A DNA stretch of 64,000 nucleotides from Frateuria_A sp035944355 (GCF_035944355.1 NZ_DASZBH010000015.1:1-64000), one strand, 5' to 3'; counted from the first letter of the stretch, positions 52,304 to 62,251 are shown. Made by a program: numbers and translations. Notes: generated by a model from the sequence alone, not told the origin.

Positions 52304-54310
52304 ATGTACATCGTGCGTTTGGCCACGCGCCGCATCGGCATCGTTGCGGCGCGACTGGGATTGGCCATCCTGTTCGCAACAGGCCTGGGACATTCGGCAG
52401 CAGGACACGCTGCCACGCTCGACCCGTCCATGCTTCCCACTATCCAGGCCGCCACGTTCGAAGTGGTGCAGGCCAAGCCAACGGTCGATCCGTTGAGCTA
52501 CGAAAAGCCGCTGCCACTGGATCTGCTGCCCTATCAGGAACGCAACGACAAGTACTACTCGATAGGGACGGCCTTCGCCATCGGCAACCACCGCTACGTG
52601 ACCGCGGGGCACGTTTTGCTGGCGGGCATGAACAGCTTGTGGGGCCCGCCGCAGTTGCGCGATGCGACCGGCCACGTGTACCCCATAGACAAGATCGAAA
52701 AGTTCTCGCTGGGCAGGGATTTCGTGGTTTTCACGCTGGCGGGCGAACCCGGAAAAGCCACGCTGGAAACCAACGCCAATCCGCCCTTGAACAGCGTGGT
52801 GTACGCGGTCGGCAACGCGCTGGGCACCGGCGTGGTGATCCGCGATGGCCTGTACACCTCCGACACGCCAGAAGAGCAGGACGGCCTCTGGAAGTGGATG
52901 CGCTTCTCCGCACCGGCCTCACCGGGCAACAGTGGCGGCCCCTTGCTGGACAGCCGCGGCAAGGTGATCGGCATCGTGCTGATGAAGTCGCCGAACGAGA
53001 ACCTCAATTACGCCCTGCCGATCTCCCAGATGCTCGATGCGCCAGAAGGCCACGCCGTGGTCGACAGCAAAAGCGTCTACCAGTTGGACCTCTTCCAGGC
53101 CCTGCAGAATGGCCGCTGGAAAGCCGACTTCGCGCTGCCCTTGAGCTTGTCCGATTTCTACCGTGACTTGCAGGTCAGCGGGGATGCGAATGGCCGTGAG
53201 CAACTCCAGGCCCTGCTTGCCAAGGAATCCTCGAATCTTTTCCCCCGCGGCGACGGATCCACGCGTCTGCTGGTCCAACAGACGCAGATCTATACCTTCC
53301 CCACGCTGATCGTGCGCGACAGCAACGGGCAGTGGGTACGTACGGGCGAAGCCCGCCGTCATGCCACGCTGGACTCGAACGGCTATGTGGATATCGGCCA
53401 GGCCGGCCATACCCTGCTCCTGCACATCCGGCGGCCCGACCAGATGGACGCGGCGCTGTTCTATCACGATGCCAAGGCACGCATGGACCTGCTTGCCCGT
53501 GCCGGCGTGTTCCAGCGCGTGGTCGCCGGAGAGACGATCAAGATCACTTCCCTGGGCAAGCCCTCGCTCGAAGCGGCCTACACCGACCGTTGGCAGCGTC
53601 CATGGCACGTCTCCACCTGGCCCTTTCCCCACCTCAACCATCAGGTCGTCACCTACACCCTGCCGGTACCCGATGGCTGCGTGATGATGTTGCGCATGGC
53701 CCCCGCCGAGCAGGTCAGCGGACATCGGCTGGACCTGGACGAGCTTGCCAATTTCATCTATGCCACCTACGGCGGCACGCTGGCGCAATGGACGCAGTAT
53801 CTGCAGGACGCGGCCTTGCCGGCGGCGTTCAAGCAGATCCACCTGCAGATCGATTACGGGCGCCGCTTCGCCTACCAGTCGCAACGGGTGACGTTCGCCT
53901 ACACCCCTGCCGTCCAGGCGATCCGGCCCGACAGCGTGCTCAACCTCGGCTTCCGCTACCTGCTGGACCACGGGCAGCCCGTCTGGGACGTCGGCTACAT
54001 TGGGATCTGGAAAACATCGACCAACGACAACCAGGACCAACTGACTGTCCAACGTCAGGCCGCGCCCCCCTCGAGCCTCGACGCGGACATGACCAGCCAC
54101 TGGCAGACCGTGTCCGGTCGGCAGTACCCCTACAGCGGTGAGGCGCGCTATGAAAACGGCACCATGAACATCGGTACAGTCGTTTCGCCCAAGGCCGCAG
54201 GCGATGTGCTGTACACCGTCTACTACAGCATCGATTCGAACCAGACCCAGGCGCTCATGAAGAAAAGGCTTGGCCTGCTGACGCATGAGATGCACGTGCT
54301 CGAGCACTAA
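52304..54310 (+). CDS. Secreted trypsin-like serine protease with large C-terminal domain
   Basis: A 668-residue protein with a signal peptide (cleavage near AAGHAATL). Residues about 60-260 are an S1C-type protease domain with the full triad: His in RYVTAGHVLL, Asp in LGRDFVVF and Ser in SPGNSGGPLLD. No PDZ domain follows, unlike DegP. The remaining 400 residues form an unrecognised beta-rich domain (RLLVQQTQIYTFPTLIV, VTFAYTPAVQAI). The ATG at 52304 has GGGGGAAA before it. The substrate is unknown. Confidence 0.85.
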   Translation: MYIVRLATRRIGIVAARLGLAILFATGLGHSAAGHAATLDPSMLPTIQAATFEVVQAKPTVDPLSYEKPLPLDLLPYQERNDKYYSIGTAFAIGNHRYVTAGHVLLAGMNSLWGPPQLRDATGHVYPIDKIEKFSLGRDFVVFTLAGEPGKATLETNANPPLNSVVYAVGNALGTGVVIRDGLYTSDTPEEQDGLWKWMRFSAPASPGNSGGPLLDSRGKVIGIVLMKSPNENLNYALPISQMLDAPEGHAVVDSKSVYQLDLFQALQNGRWKADFALPLSLSDFYRDLQVSGDANGREQLQALLAKESSNLFPRGDGSTRLLVQQTQIYTFPTLIVRDSNGQWVRTGEARRHATLDSNGYVDIGQAGHTLLLHIRRPDQMDAALFYHDAKARMDLLARAGVFQRVVAGETIKITSLGKPSLEAAYTDRWQRPWHVSTWPFPHLNHQVVTYTLPVPDGCVMMLRMAPAEQVSGHRLDLDELANFIYATYGGTLAQWTQYLQDAALPAAFKQIHLQIDYGRRFAYQSQRVTFAYTPAVQAIRPDSVLNLGFRYLLDHGQPVWDVGYIGIWKTSTNDNQDQLTVQRQAAPPSSLDADMTSHWQTVSGRQYPYSGEARYENGTMNIGTVVSPKAAGDVLYTVYYSIDSNQTQALMKKRLGLLTHEMHVLEH

Positions 54311-54622
54311 AGGCACGCTTCGACCGCTACCAAAAAAAGGTCGGCGTCGCCATCTCGAAAACAAGGGGGCCAGCAGCAACCCGTTCGTGCGAGTACGCTC
54401 TGGCCCCTTTTCGCGTCGCTCAGTTGATGATCTCGCCCATGCCCTCTTCGACGCGACGCCTCAGTTCCCGGTCATTTTTTCTACGCGAGAAATGAACCCG
54501 GCTCCACTTTCCGACCCTGTCTTGCATCGCCCCGGTCACGATCCCGTGCGCCCGGCGTAACGGGCGGCGCCTTACCCTCACGCTCCCGCCCGGCCTGTGG
54601 CAACGGGTATCGGAGGTGTCGC
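54311..54622. other. Intergenic stretch with a terminator
   Basis: No gene is seen. The first 100 bases hold the terminator at 54366-54411. The following 200 bases show no convincing signal apart from the GGAGG ribosome site of the next gene. Confidence 0.55.
54366..54411 (+). terminator. Probable terminator of the protease gene
   Basis: GGGGCCAG (54366-54373) pairs with CTGGCCCC (54400-54407) and is followed by TTTT. The loop is long (26 nt), so strength is uncertain. Confidence 0.6.
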
Positions 54623-55543
54623 ATGACGGACGACGAGCGGACCTGGCCAGCCTTGCCGTACGCCGCCTGGCAGAAGACCTACGCGACCCTGCATCTGTAT
54701 TCCCAGGTGGTAGGCAAGGTGGCGCTGGCACTGGCCCCGCCGCTCAACCATTGCTGGGGCGTAGCACTGCACGTGACCCCGCGCGGCTTGTCCACCGGCA
54801 TGCTGCCGCACGGCTCGTGCTCGTTCACGCTCGCCTTCGACTTCCTCGACCACGTCGTGGAAATCGCCTGCACCAGCGGCGCGACCCGGCGACTGCCGCT
54901 GGCATCGCGCAACATCGGGGCGTTCTACGAGGCGCTGATGGAGGCGCTCGCGGACATGGGACTGGCCGTGCGGATCTGGCCGGTGACGGTCGAGATGCCC
55001 ACGCCGATACGGCTGGACGACGACGCCCGGACGGTTGCCTACGACGGCGGCTGGGCGCAGCGGTTCTGGCGCATCCTGGTGCAGGTCGACCGCGTGTTCA
55101 CCTTGTGGCGCTGCGACTACGCAGGCAAGAGCAGCCCGGTCAACTTCTTCTGGGGCAGCTTCGACCTGGCGGTGACGCGGTTCTCCGGGCGGCGGGCGCC
55201 GCCGCGCAAGGGACCGGCGTTCGAGCGCGATGCCTACTCGCACGAAGTGATCAGCCACGGTTTCTGGCCCGGCGACGCGCGGCTGCCGGAGGCCGCGTTC
55301 TACGCCTATGCCGTGCCGCAGCCGGCGGGGCTGGCCGATGCGACAGTGCAGCCCTCGCAAGCGTATTTCCACGCGGAACTGGGTGAGTTCATCCTGCCCT
55401 ACGAGGCGGTGCGACGGAGCGCGTCGCCCGAACAGACGCTCCAGGCGTTTCTGCAGAGCACCTGGGACCGGGCCGCCGAGCTGGGCCGGTGGGATCGTGC
55501 CGCGCTGGAATTACACCCCCGCGACGAGGCGGCAACCGGATAA
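54623..55543 (+). CDS. DUF5996 family protein
   Basis: A 306-residue cytoplasmic protein. WPALPYAAWQKTYATLHLYSQVVGK, the HVTPRGLSTGMLP block, and the SSPVNFFWGSFDLAVTRFSGR block with HEVISHGFWPGD are signatures of DUF5996. The family has conserved His and Trp residues but no known activity. GGAGG lies at good spacing before the ATG at 54623. Confidence 0.9.
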   Translation: MTDDERTWPALPYAAWQKTYATLHLYSQVVGKVALALAPPLNHCWGVALHVTPRGLSTGMLPHGSCSFTLAFDFLDHVVEIACTSGATRRLPLASRNIGAFYEALMEALADMGLAVRIWPVTVEMPTPIRLDDDARTVAYDGGWAQRFWRILVQVDRVFTLWRCDYAGKSSPVNFFWGSFDLAVTRFSGRRAPPRKGPAFERDAYSHEVISHGFWPGDARLPEAAFYAYAVPQPAGLADATVQPSQAYFHAELGEFILPYEAVRRSASPEQTLQAFLQSTWDRAAELGRWDRAALELHPRDEAATG

Positions 55544-55714
55544 CGGGCGCTCGTCCCCGCCTTCATCTGCCGCGCCGGGATATGCGGGCACTACTGGACG
55601 CAACCGCGGGCGGCGGGAAGAGCAGCACCTCGTCTACGGTCGTTTGGACCGGCAGTCAGCCGGCGCCGTCGCCACCCGCTTGATTGCTCGCGCACGCCGC
55701 ATGCCCGCACTCGC

Positions 55715-55750
<36 letters not shown>

Positions 55751-55833
55751 CCCTCGATCCGGTCGGTGCCGGCGGGCTAGCGACAGGAGTCGCTGCAGTA
55801 CTGCTCGCCGCTCCTTTGTTGCTGTGTTGGCAG

Positions 55834-58485
55834 TCAGTCGCGCTGCCACACGACGCGCTCGGGCTGATGCAGTGCATAGCCTTGGGCCATGTCTACCCCC
55901 AGCTCCCGCAGCGACACCATGATCGCCTCGTCCATCACCCATTCGGCGATCACCACCAGGCCCAGCCGGTGCGCGATGTCGGTTACCGCGCGCACCATCG
56001 CATGGCTGATCGGGTCGCTCAGCATGTCGCGGATGAAGCTGCCATCGATCTTGATGATGTCCACCGGCAGATGCTTGAGGTAGGAGAACGACGACATGCC
56101 CACGCCGAAGTCGTCCAGCGCCACATGGCAGCCAACCTCCCTCAGCCGGGTCACGAAACGGATCACGTCCGTCAGTTGGCGTACCGCCACCGTCTCGGTG
56201 ATCTCGAAGCAGACGCGCTCGGGCGCCACCTGGTGCAGGCGCAGCAGTTCGACGATTCGCTCGGCCAGCGTGTCATCGTCGATGCTGGCGCCTGACAGGT
56301 TGATCGCCACCATGCGCAGCGCCGGCCCCGCCGGATGCAGCCGGTCGACGTTCGCCAGCGCGGTCTCGATCACCCAGCGATCGATCAGCGGCATCAGGCC
56401 ATAGCGTTCCGCCGCGGGAATGAACGCGCCGGGCGACACCAGCTCGCCGTGTTCATTGCGAAAGCGCAGCAACAGCTCGACATGGATCGCCGACCGCTCG
56501 GCGCCGAGCGCACGCAGCTCCTGGTAGGTCAGCACGAAGCGCTGTTCCTGTACCGCCCAGCGCAACCGATTGGCCCACTCCATCTCGCCGCGCCGCAGCG
56601 CGCTCTGCTCATCCCGTTCGGAGTAGAAGTGCACGCGGTTGCGCCCGTGCTCCTTGGCCATGTAGCAGGCGGTATCGGCGGCGGCGAGCAGCTCCGCCAG
56701 CGGCATCCCCGGGCGATCGACCAGTACGCCGCCCACACTGATGCTCGCCATGTAGCTCTTGGCTTCCCAGACGAAGACGAAACCGTCCAGACCCAGACGC
56801 AGATGCTCGGCCAGCTCCACCGCGCGCCCGGGCGTATCCAGTCCCGCCAGGATCACGCCGAACTCGTCACCGCCCAGCCGCGCCAGTACATGTTCCTCGC
56901 CCAGCCTCGCGCGCATCACTGTCGCCAACTGCAGCAAAAGCTGATCGCCTGCCACGTGCCCGGATGTGTCATTGACGAGCTTGAACTGGTCCAGGTCGAT
57001 GAAGAGCACCGCGGCATAAGGCGGTGACTCGCCCATGTCCTGGGTCACCCGCTGCAGGCGACGCTCGAATTCACGCCGGTTGATCAGGCCCGTGAGCTCG
57101 TCGTGCGTCGCCTGGTAACCGAGCAATTCGGTAAGCGCGCGTTGCTCGGTCACGTCACTGGCGACCATCGCCCACTGGGGGCGGCCATCGAGCATCAGCC
57201 AGGACATCGCCACGCTGGCCCAGAAACGTCCGCCGGACGTGTCGCGCAGGCCCACCTCGGTCGCACCGGCCTGCGGATTGGCCAGGCGACGCTCCACCTC
57301 GCTCTCGTCCACCCCCAGCAGCGAGGCCAGACGGGTACCCTGGATGCCCTCTCCCAATCGCCCCCGCGCGGCCTGGTTGGCGTAGACGATGCGCCCGTCG
57401 GCGGCGTCGGCAAGCACCACGAGCGCGGGCAGCAGTTCGTTGAGCGTGCGAAAGCGCTCTTCGCTTTCCCGGTAGCGCTCACCCAGGCGCCGGCCCAATT
57501 GCACGGCACGGCGCCGCGTGTCGGTCAACGACCATACCAGCAGGCCAAGCAATACGCTGACCAGCAGTCCGGCGGGCACCACCGACTGCGACCAGGAGAG
57601 GTCGCTGGTCGGCTTCGGAAAGACGGCCATCTCCCACAGGCGCCCCCCGAACGCCATGCGATAGACGATCGAGGGTTGCGCTTGGCGCGCGCCGGTGCCC
57701 GAATCGAACAAGGGAGCGCTCGATGCCAGGGCGACATCCGTGACTGAGATGCGCGCCACTTGCAATAGCTGCGCTGGCAAGCCGGTCCGGATCAAATCGG
57801 CAACCCGGAACGAAACCGCGACCGATCCGCGCAACCGTTGTCGGCGCACAGCCAGCGAGTCGAGCGAAGCGCCGGGCCCGTAGTCGGGCAACCGCAAGGT
57901 GATGCCCTGCCCGCGTCCGTGAGAATCCTTGTCCTGTACCAGCGGAAACGGTTCCGACACGGCCAGATGGTCGGTATCGCGCGACTCGACCAGCGCCTTC
58001 AGGTTGGCCGGCTGGTCGACCACGTCCAGCCCCAGCAGCTTGCGATTGCCTTCCGGCGGCGCGACCAGCGTGGTCGGGAAATGATCGCCGTCGTGTCCAT
58101 GCACGCGAACCGAATACGCCACGGCCAGCAGGCTGGGAAATTCCCGGCGCGGGTCCAGGTTGGCGTACGCACGTGCGAACTGGCGTTCGTCCATATCACC
58201 GGCGACCAGAAACATCGTCTGCAAAGACCGCACCAGCAGTTCGGCCGAACGCAGCTTCGCCCGCATCTGGACGAGCCCTTTTTCCGCTTCCGCGACCACG
58301 GCATCATGCCGCGCCGCGTTCCACTGCCTTGCCTGGGCACGGTAAAGCCAGAGCGTCAGCACCAGCCCGCAGCCGAGCACGAGCAGCCCCCAGGCCACGC
58401 CTGGCACCCGGCTAGCCAGCGGCAGCGCCTCCGGAGCGGCGGCGTGCGGCGTGCGGTGACGCTCATCGATCGGTTTCGGTGGCAC
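55834..58485 (-). CDS. Membrane GGDEF-EAL protein with CHASE-like sensor and PAS domain
   Basis: An 883-residue cyclic di-GMP enzyme. An N-terminal membrane helix (LLVLGCGLVLTLWLY) is followed by a periplasmic CHASE-type domain (residues about 60-310) and a second helix (VVPAGLLVSVLLGLLVWSL). A PAS domain comes next, then GGDEF with an intact LGGDEFGVIL, then EAL. In the EAL part the signature reads ELLLRF rather than EALLR, but INLSGAS, EITETVAV, ALDDFGVG and IKIDGSFI are kept, so phosphodiesterase activity is plausible. The start is GTG 58485 with GAGGGGAA upstream; the frame opens further up, without a site. Confidence 0.9.
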   Translation of the reverse strand: MPPKPIDERHRTPHAAAPEALPLASRVPGVAWGLLVLGCGLVLTLWLYRAQARQWNAARHDAVVAEAEKGLVQMRAKLRSAELLVRSLQTMFLVAGDMDERQFARAYANLDPRREFPSLLAVAYSVRVHGHDGDHFPTTLVAPPEGNRKLLGLDVVDQPANLKALVESRDTDHLAVSEPFPLVQDKDSHGRGQGITLRLPDYGPGASLDSLAVRRQRLRGSVAVSFRVADLIRTGLPAQLLQVARISVTDVALASSAPLFDSGTGARQAQPSIVYRMAFGGRLWEMAVFPKPTSDLSWSQSVVPAGLLVSVLLGLLVWSLTDTRRRAVQLGRRLGERYRESEERFRTLNELLPALVVLADAADGRIVYANQAARGRLGEGIQGTRLASLLGVDESEVERRLANPQAGATEVGLRDTSGGRFWASVAMSWLMLDGRPQWAMVASDVTEQRALTELLGYQATHDELTGLINRREFERRLQRVTQDMGESPPYAAVLFIDLDQFKLVNDTSGHVAGDQLLLQLATVMRARLGEEHVLARLGGDEFGVILAGLDTPGRAVELAEHLRLGLDGFVFVWEAKSYMASISVGGVLVDRPGMPLAELLAAADTACYMAKEHGRNRVHFYSERDEQSALRRGEMEWANRLRWAVQEQRFVLTYQELRALGAERSAIHVELLLRFRNEHGELVSPGAFIPAAERYGLMPLIDRWVIETALANVDRLHPAGPALRMVAINLSGASIDDDTLAERIVELLRLHQVAPERVCFEITETVAVRQLTDVIRFVTRLREVGCHVALDDFGVGMSSFSYLKHLPVDIIKIDGSFIRDMLSDPISHAMVRAVTDIAHRLGLVVIAEWVMDEAIMVSLRELGVDMAQGYALHQPERVVWQRD

Positions 58486-58937
58486 GAATTCCCCTCGGCA
58501 AGCCCCGTCCTGGCCGGTCACGCGGGCCCATCGATCATAGCCCGTGCCAGTGAGGTTTCCGGGAACCCGTTCGGCACCCGACGGACAAAGGACGCCTCCG
58601 GCCGATAGCGATCGCAATGCGGCCATGGCGACGGCAGGCCCGCACCTAACCGCTTGCCGGTCATCACCGGGCCGGGCCAAGGTCGAGCGGGACGCCTCCC
58701 TGGCGCTGGCAGGATCGCAGTCCCACCTGCCGCCGGTACGCCCCAACGCCCATGGGAACAGGGCTCGGTTACCTCAAGGCTCTTTGCGTCGCGCTCGGGA
58801 CAGAGGGCCGAGTGCCAGGGCTTCCTACTCCGAGCGCGACGCGCCGGCGGCCACGCGCGGGGCTTTTTGCCCAAGCGCGATGCTCTGAGAGTCACGCGTG
58901 AGGTGTTTTGCTCCGGCCAGGAAGGGCTCAGGCCCCG
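58486..58937. other. 452-bp intergenic region with a long inverted repeat
   Basis: No gene is seen. GCGTCGCGCTCGG (58786-58798) and its exact reverse complement (58830-58842) enclose 31 bases that include CCGAGTGCC. It may form a long hairpin or be a remnant of a repeat. Short frames here lack ribosome sites and coding character. Confidence 0.55.
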
Positions 58938-59417
58938 TTACCTTTGCTCGACGACGACATGGTCTGGAGCCAGCCGGATCACCGCGCGGGAGTACGCACC
59001 CAAGCTCTGGCGGGGCTGGCCGGCAGGGGCGAGATAGTTGGCGTAGGCGTAGACGGCCAACGCCTGCCGGTAGCGCGGCGGCAACGCAACGTCCCGTACC
59101 GTCGTCGCGGGCGCAAGTTCCAGTGAAACCACGTCGACCGCCGGACCCAGCTTTTGCAGATAGGCACTCTTGCGCGTGAACCATTCCGCTCCGGTGGGCG
59201 GCAATACCGGGTCGGCCTGCGGGTCATAGACGAACACCACGTCAAGCGCGGTCGCCGCATCACTATTCGCGCCGGGCTCGGCCACCACCCCAAGCTGGTT
59301 CAGCGCACTCGTCGGCAGTGATCTGGCTATCCCGCAACCGGCGAGTGCGAGCAGCAGCAGCGCCAGCCCATGGGGCGCGTTACGTACGAGCATCGGTTTC
59401 AGCTTTGAAAGGCGCAC
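58938..59417 (-). CDS. Lipoprotein of unknown function (TssJ-like possibility)
   Basis: A 159-residue protein with a lipoprotein signal: basic N-terminus, hydrophobic core and lipobox ALAGC (Cys at about residue 28). The mature part has strands VVFVYDPQAD, VDVVSLELAPATTVRDVALP and QALAVYAYANYLAPAGQ. The pattern recalls the transthyretin-like lipoproteins of type VI secretion (TssJ), but no other secretion gene is near, so this is only a suggestion. An internal ATG at 59393 would shorten it by 8 residues. Confidence 0.75.
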   Translation of the reverse strand: MRLSKLKPMLVRNAPHGLALLLLALAGCGIARSLPTSALNQLGVVAEPGANSDAATALDVVFVYDPQADPVLPPTGAEWFTRKSAYLQKLGPAVDVVSLELAPATTVRDVALPPRYRQALAVYAYANYLAPAGQPRQSLGAYSRAVIRLAPDHVVVEQR

Positions 59418-59444
59418 TCGGTCCCCCCGTCCTGGTTTTGTCGG

Positions 59445-59639
59445 CTAGATCCGGGCCCGCGGATACAGCCCGCGTGCGTGGGTGCGCGTGAGCATCTCCG
59501 GCGCGCCGGACGTCTCGTTCCACAGAGCGCCACACAGCTTGCAGCGCATCAGGAAACTGGGCCCGTGCGGGTTCGCTGCGACGCGCTCGAAGCGGTCGTA
59601 GGGTGCGTGGTAGCCGGATTGGCATTCGGGGCAGAGCAT
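59445..59639 (-). CDS. Small zinc-ribbon protein
   Basis: A 64-residue protein with two Cys pairs, CPEC (residues 3-6) and CKLC (near 33-36), which can form a zinc ribbon. The basic, aromatic middle (YHAPYDRFERV) is compatible with nucleic-acid binding. There is no known family. It is 27 nt upstream of the lipoprotein gene on the same strand and divergent from the ATP-grasp-like gene. Confidence 0.7.
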   Translation of the reverse strand: MLCPECQSGYHAPYDRFERVAANPHGPSFLMRCKLCGALWNETSGAPEMLTRTHARGLYPRARI

Positions 59640-59808
59640 GCCTTTTCACGATACCAAAGTGGCCGCAGGCGCGCGGCACCGCCACGAAGCCACGCCGCCT
59701 TTTCCGGCGCCCTCGCGTTCGGACAAGTGCGCTCTCGACCCTGTTTCTCTTTGGGCATTCAGTCCGCGACCGGTAACCTGCATTCCGGACAACAAGGGCA
59801 CGAGATGC

Positions 59809-61128
59809 ATGAGCACACGCTGCAGGAACGCTTGCGCGGATGACGATGCCACGCTGGCGGCGGCATCGCTGAACCGGCAGTGCGGCTGTTCCGTCGTGGC
59901 ACCGGCGCAGCTGCACGCGCGCATCGTGCACGTCCTGCAGGACACCGCCGGGCTGGACCCGACCCGGCACGCGCATCTGTTTGCGCCACAGGCGCTGTTC
60001 GTCGATCGCGACTCGCTGGCCACCATGGAGCACATCACCCGCGCGTTGTTCGCGGTGAGCCACGCGCCGGCCTATGCCGAGCGCGTGCTCGCCTGGGCGC
60101 CGCCGATCGCCCGGCACGACCCCCGTTCGCCCGGCGGCGTGATCGGCCTGGACTTCCACCTGACCGAGCGCGGCCCGCGGCTCATCGAGATCAACACCAA
60201 CCCCGGCGGCCTGTTGCTGAACGCGTTCGCGCTCGATGCCGTGGAATCCTGCATGCCCCACGCCTGGACGACGACGACCAGCACCGACGCCGCGGTGGCG
60301 GCGGGCACGCGGGCCTGGCTGGACGAGGCAAAGGCGCAGCTCGGGTACGCACCCTCACGCATGGCGATCGTCGATGAAGACCCGCCGGCGCAGTTCCTGT
60401 ACCCGGAGTTTCACCTGTACCGGCAGGCGTTCGAACAGCATGGCGTGCCGTGCACGATTCACGCCCCGGCCGCGCTGTCGTGGGACGGGCATGCGTTGCG
60501 CGACGCCGGCGGCGTCGTGGATTTCGTCTACAACCGCCTGACCGACTTCGCCCTGGACGCGGCCGGCTCGGCCGCGCTCGCGACGGCCTATCGCCAGGGC
60601 GCCGTGGCCCTTTCGCCACACCCGCGCGCGCACGCCCTGCTGGCGGACAAGCGCAACATGGCCGTCCTCGGCAACCGCGACTTTCTGCTCTCGCTGGGCC
60701 TGACCCCGGGCGACGCCACCGTGCTGGCCGGCAGCATTCCTCCCACGGTGCAGGTGACGGCGGACAACCGCGAAGCGTTGTGGGCCGACCGCGCGCAGTA
60801 CTTCTTCAAGCCCGCCAACGGCTACGGCAGCCGCGGCTCGTACCGCGGCGACAAGCTCACCCGACGCGTGTGGGAGACCATCGCCGGCGCGGACTACGTC
60901 GCGCAGGCATTCGAGCCGCCGGGCGTGCGGATCAGCGCCTCCGGCATCCCGCTCAAGACCGACGTGCGCTGCTATGCCACCGAGCGCGGCGTGATCCTGT
61001 TCGCCGCGCGCCTGTACCAGGGCCAGACCACCAACATGCGCACGCCCCAAGGCGGCTTCGCCGCCGTGCTGACCACGCGCGGCGAGGCAAGCGGGATGCT
61101 GCGAAAGAGATCGCCGAGCCATTCCTGA
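59809..61128 (+). CDS. ATP-grasp-like protein of unknown substrate
   Basis: A 439-residue cytoplasmic protein. GLDFHLTERGPRLIEINTNPGGLLLNAF near residue 125 looks like the metal-binding end of an ATP-grasp core, while the YFFKPANGYGSRGSYRGDKL segment near residue 345 looks like the nucleotide-binding Lys/Gly loop. The order suggests a permuted or duplicated ATP-grasp. The ATG at 59809 is the best start. Nothing nearby names a pathway; peptide or amino-acid ligation is the usual role of such folds. Confidence 0.6.
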   Translation: MSTRCRNACADDDATLAAASLNRQCGCSVVAPAQLHARIVHVLQDTAGLDPTRHAHLFAPQALFVDRDSLATMEHITRALFAVSHAPAYAERVLAWAPPIARHDPRSPGGVIGLDFHLTERGPRLIEINTNPGGLLLNAFALDAVESCMPHAWTTTTSTDAAVAAGTRAWLDEAKAQLGYAPSRMAIVDEDPPAQFLYPEFHLYRQAFEQHGVPCTIHAPAALSWDGHALRDAGGVVDFVYNRLTDFALDAAGSAALATAYRQGAVALSPHPRAHALLADKRNMAVLGNRDFLLSLGLTPGDATVLAGSIPPTVQVTADNREALWADRAQYFFKPANGYGSRGSYRGDKLTRRVWETIAGADYVAQAFEPPGVRISASGIPLKTDVRCYATERGVILFAARLYQGQTTNMRTPQGGFAAVLTTRGEASGMLRKRSPSHS

Positions 61129-61194
61129 AAAAGCACGCTCCGATTGTTTTTCTTCGAAAACTGTCTCTGGCAACTAGAAAGCTTCGACCGAGCT

Positions 61195-61608
61195 TCAAGC
61201 CGGTGCATCGAGTCGCACGGCCACCAGCCCGGCCGCTGCGATCACATCCAGCACCAGCCGCTCCGATACATCGACGTGCCCCTCGTACTCGGCCAGGTTG
61301 CGCGCGTCATGCGCCTTGGCGAGCACGCGCCAGACCTCCGGGCCGAGGCCGAGCGTGTGCGGCAGCGCCTGGAACACGATGTAGCGGTGCCTTGGTCGAA
61401 ACCCCTTCCGGCGCAATGCCGCAAGGCACAGCGCGTGCGCGGCGTTATAGGCGAGGTCGAAACGGCTTTCCAGCGACAGGCTGGCGTTGCGCGCATCATC
61501 GAGGCGCGCGTGGCCGGAGCGGATCAGGCCGGCGATCTCGGCGGCATCCGGCGGTTCAGCAACCAGGGCCTTGCCGGGGCCGGCGAGGTTCTCAAGCGCC
61601 GAGGCCAT
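61195..61608 (-). CDS. HEPN-domain protein (partner of the nucleotidyltransferase)
   Basis: A 137-residue all-helical protein. SRFDLAYNAAHALCLAALRRKG and AKAHDARNLAEYEGHVDVSERLV match the HEPN pattern, with Arg and His spaced as RN-x-x-x-x-x-x-H, slightly wider than the usual RxxxxH of the nuclease type. Its start overlaps the end of the nucleotidyltransferase gene by 17 bp, so the two are co-translated. MNT-HEPN pairs usually act as toxin (HEPN) and antitoxin (MNT, adenylylates HEPN). Confidence 0.75.
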   Translation of the reverse strand: MASALENLAGPGKALVAEPPDAAEIAGLIRSGHARLDDARNASLSLESRFDLAYNAAHALCLAALRRKGFRPRHRYIVFQALPHTLGLGPEVWRVLAKAHDARNLAEYEGHVDVSERLVLDVIAAAGLVAVRLDAPA

Positions 61609-62251
61609 CGGCGCTTCCCATCAGGTCGATTCGCGGCTGGGCGAGCACCCGGGTAACGAAACTGTTGCCGGACGCCACGCGGGAGCGCCACTCGTCCAGG
61701 CTGTAGATGGTGGGATTGATCTCGCGCCCCAATTGGTCGGAGACATCGTGCAGCGCGCTCATCGCCTCCGCGTAAGTCAGCGTGTCCGAAATCAGCATCA
61801 GGTCGATGTCGCTGGATGCGGTATCGCTGCGCCTGGCGACCGAGCCGTACACGAAGGCGGCCTGGATGCGGTCCGCCAAGGGCGCCAGCGCTTCGCGCAG
61901 CGGCTCGGCCAGCCCGAACGTCTTGCGAACGATGGCCACCAGTTCATCGTGGATCGGGCAATCGGGGTTGGCGCGGTAGTGCTTCTGGTTGCCGACCGGC
62001 TCCAGCGCGAGCAAGCCGCTGCCGGCCAGGCGAGCCACCTCGCGCTGCACCGCGCCGCTGCCCGCGCCAGTGGCGTTCTTGAGGTCGCTGATGGTGAAGC
62101 TGCGCTCCGGCTGGCCAAAGAGGCAGCCAAGCACGCGCTGCTGGGTCGTGGTGAAAAGCGCATCGGAAAGATTGGCCTGCGCATAAAGCGCGGCCGCTTC
62201 GCTGACTCGTTTTCCAGGATTCGTGCCCATTTCGGGCATGGTAGTGCCCAT
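61592..62251 (-). CDS. Nucleotidyltransferase-domain protein with N-terminal winged helix (MNT)
   Basis: A protein of about 219 residues. The first half is a winged helix: FTTTQQRVLGCLFGQPERSFTISDLK and GAVQREVARLAGSGLLAL. The second half is a minimal nucleotidyltransferase, with AAFVYGSVARRSDTASSDIDLM containing the GS and DxD metal motif. It is encoded with a HEPN gene that overlaps it. The start is uncertain among ATGs at 62251, 62239 and 62230, because palindromes overlap them; the DNA-binding half probably represses its own promoter at those sites. Confidence 0.82.
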   Translation of the reverse strand: MGTTMPEMGTNPGKRVSEAAALYAQANLSDALFTTTQQRVLGCLFGQPERSFTISDLKNATGAGSGAVQREVARLAGSGLLALEPVGNQKHYRANPDCPIHDELVAIVRKTFGLAEPLREALAPLADRIQAAFVYGSVARRSDTASSDIDLMLISDTLTYAEAMSALHDVSDQLGREINPTIYSLDEWRSRVASGNSFVTRVLAQPRIDLMGSADGLGA

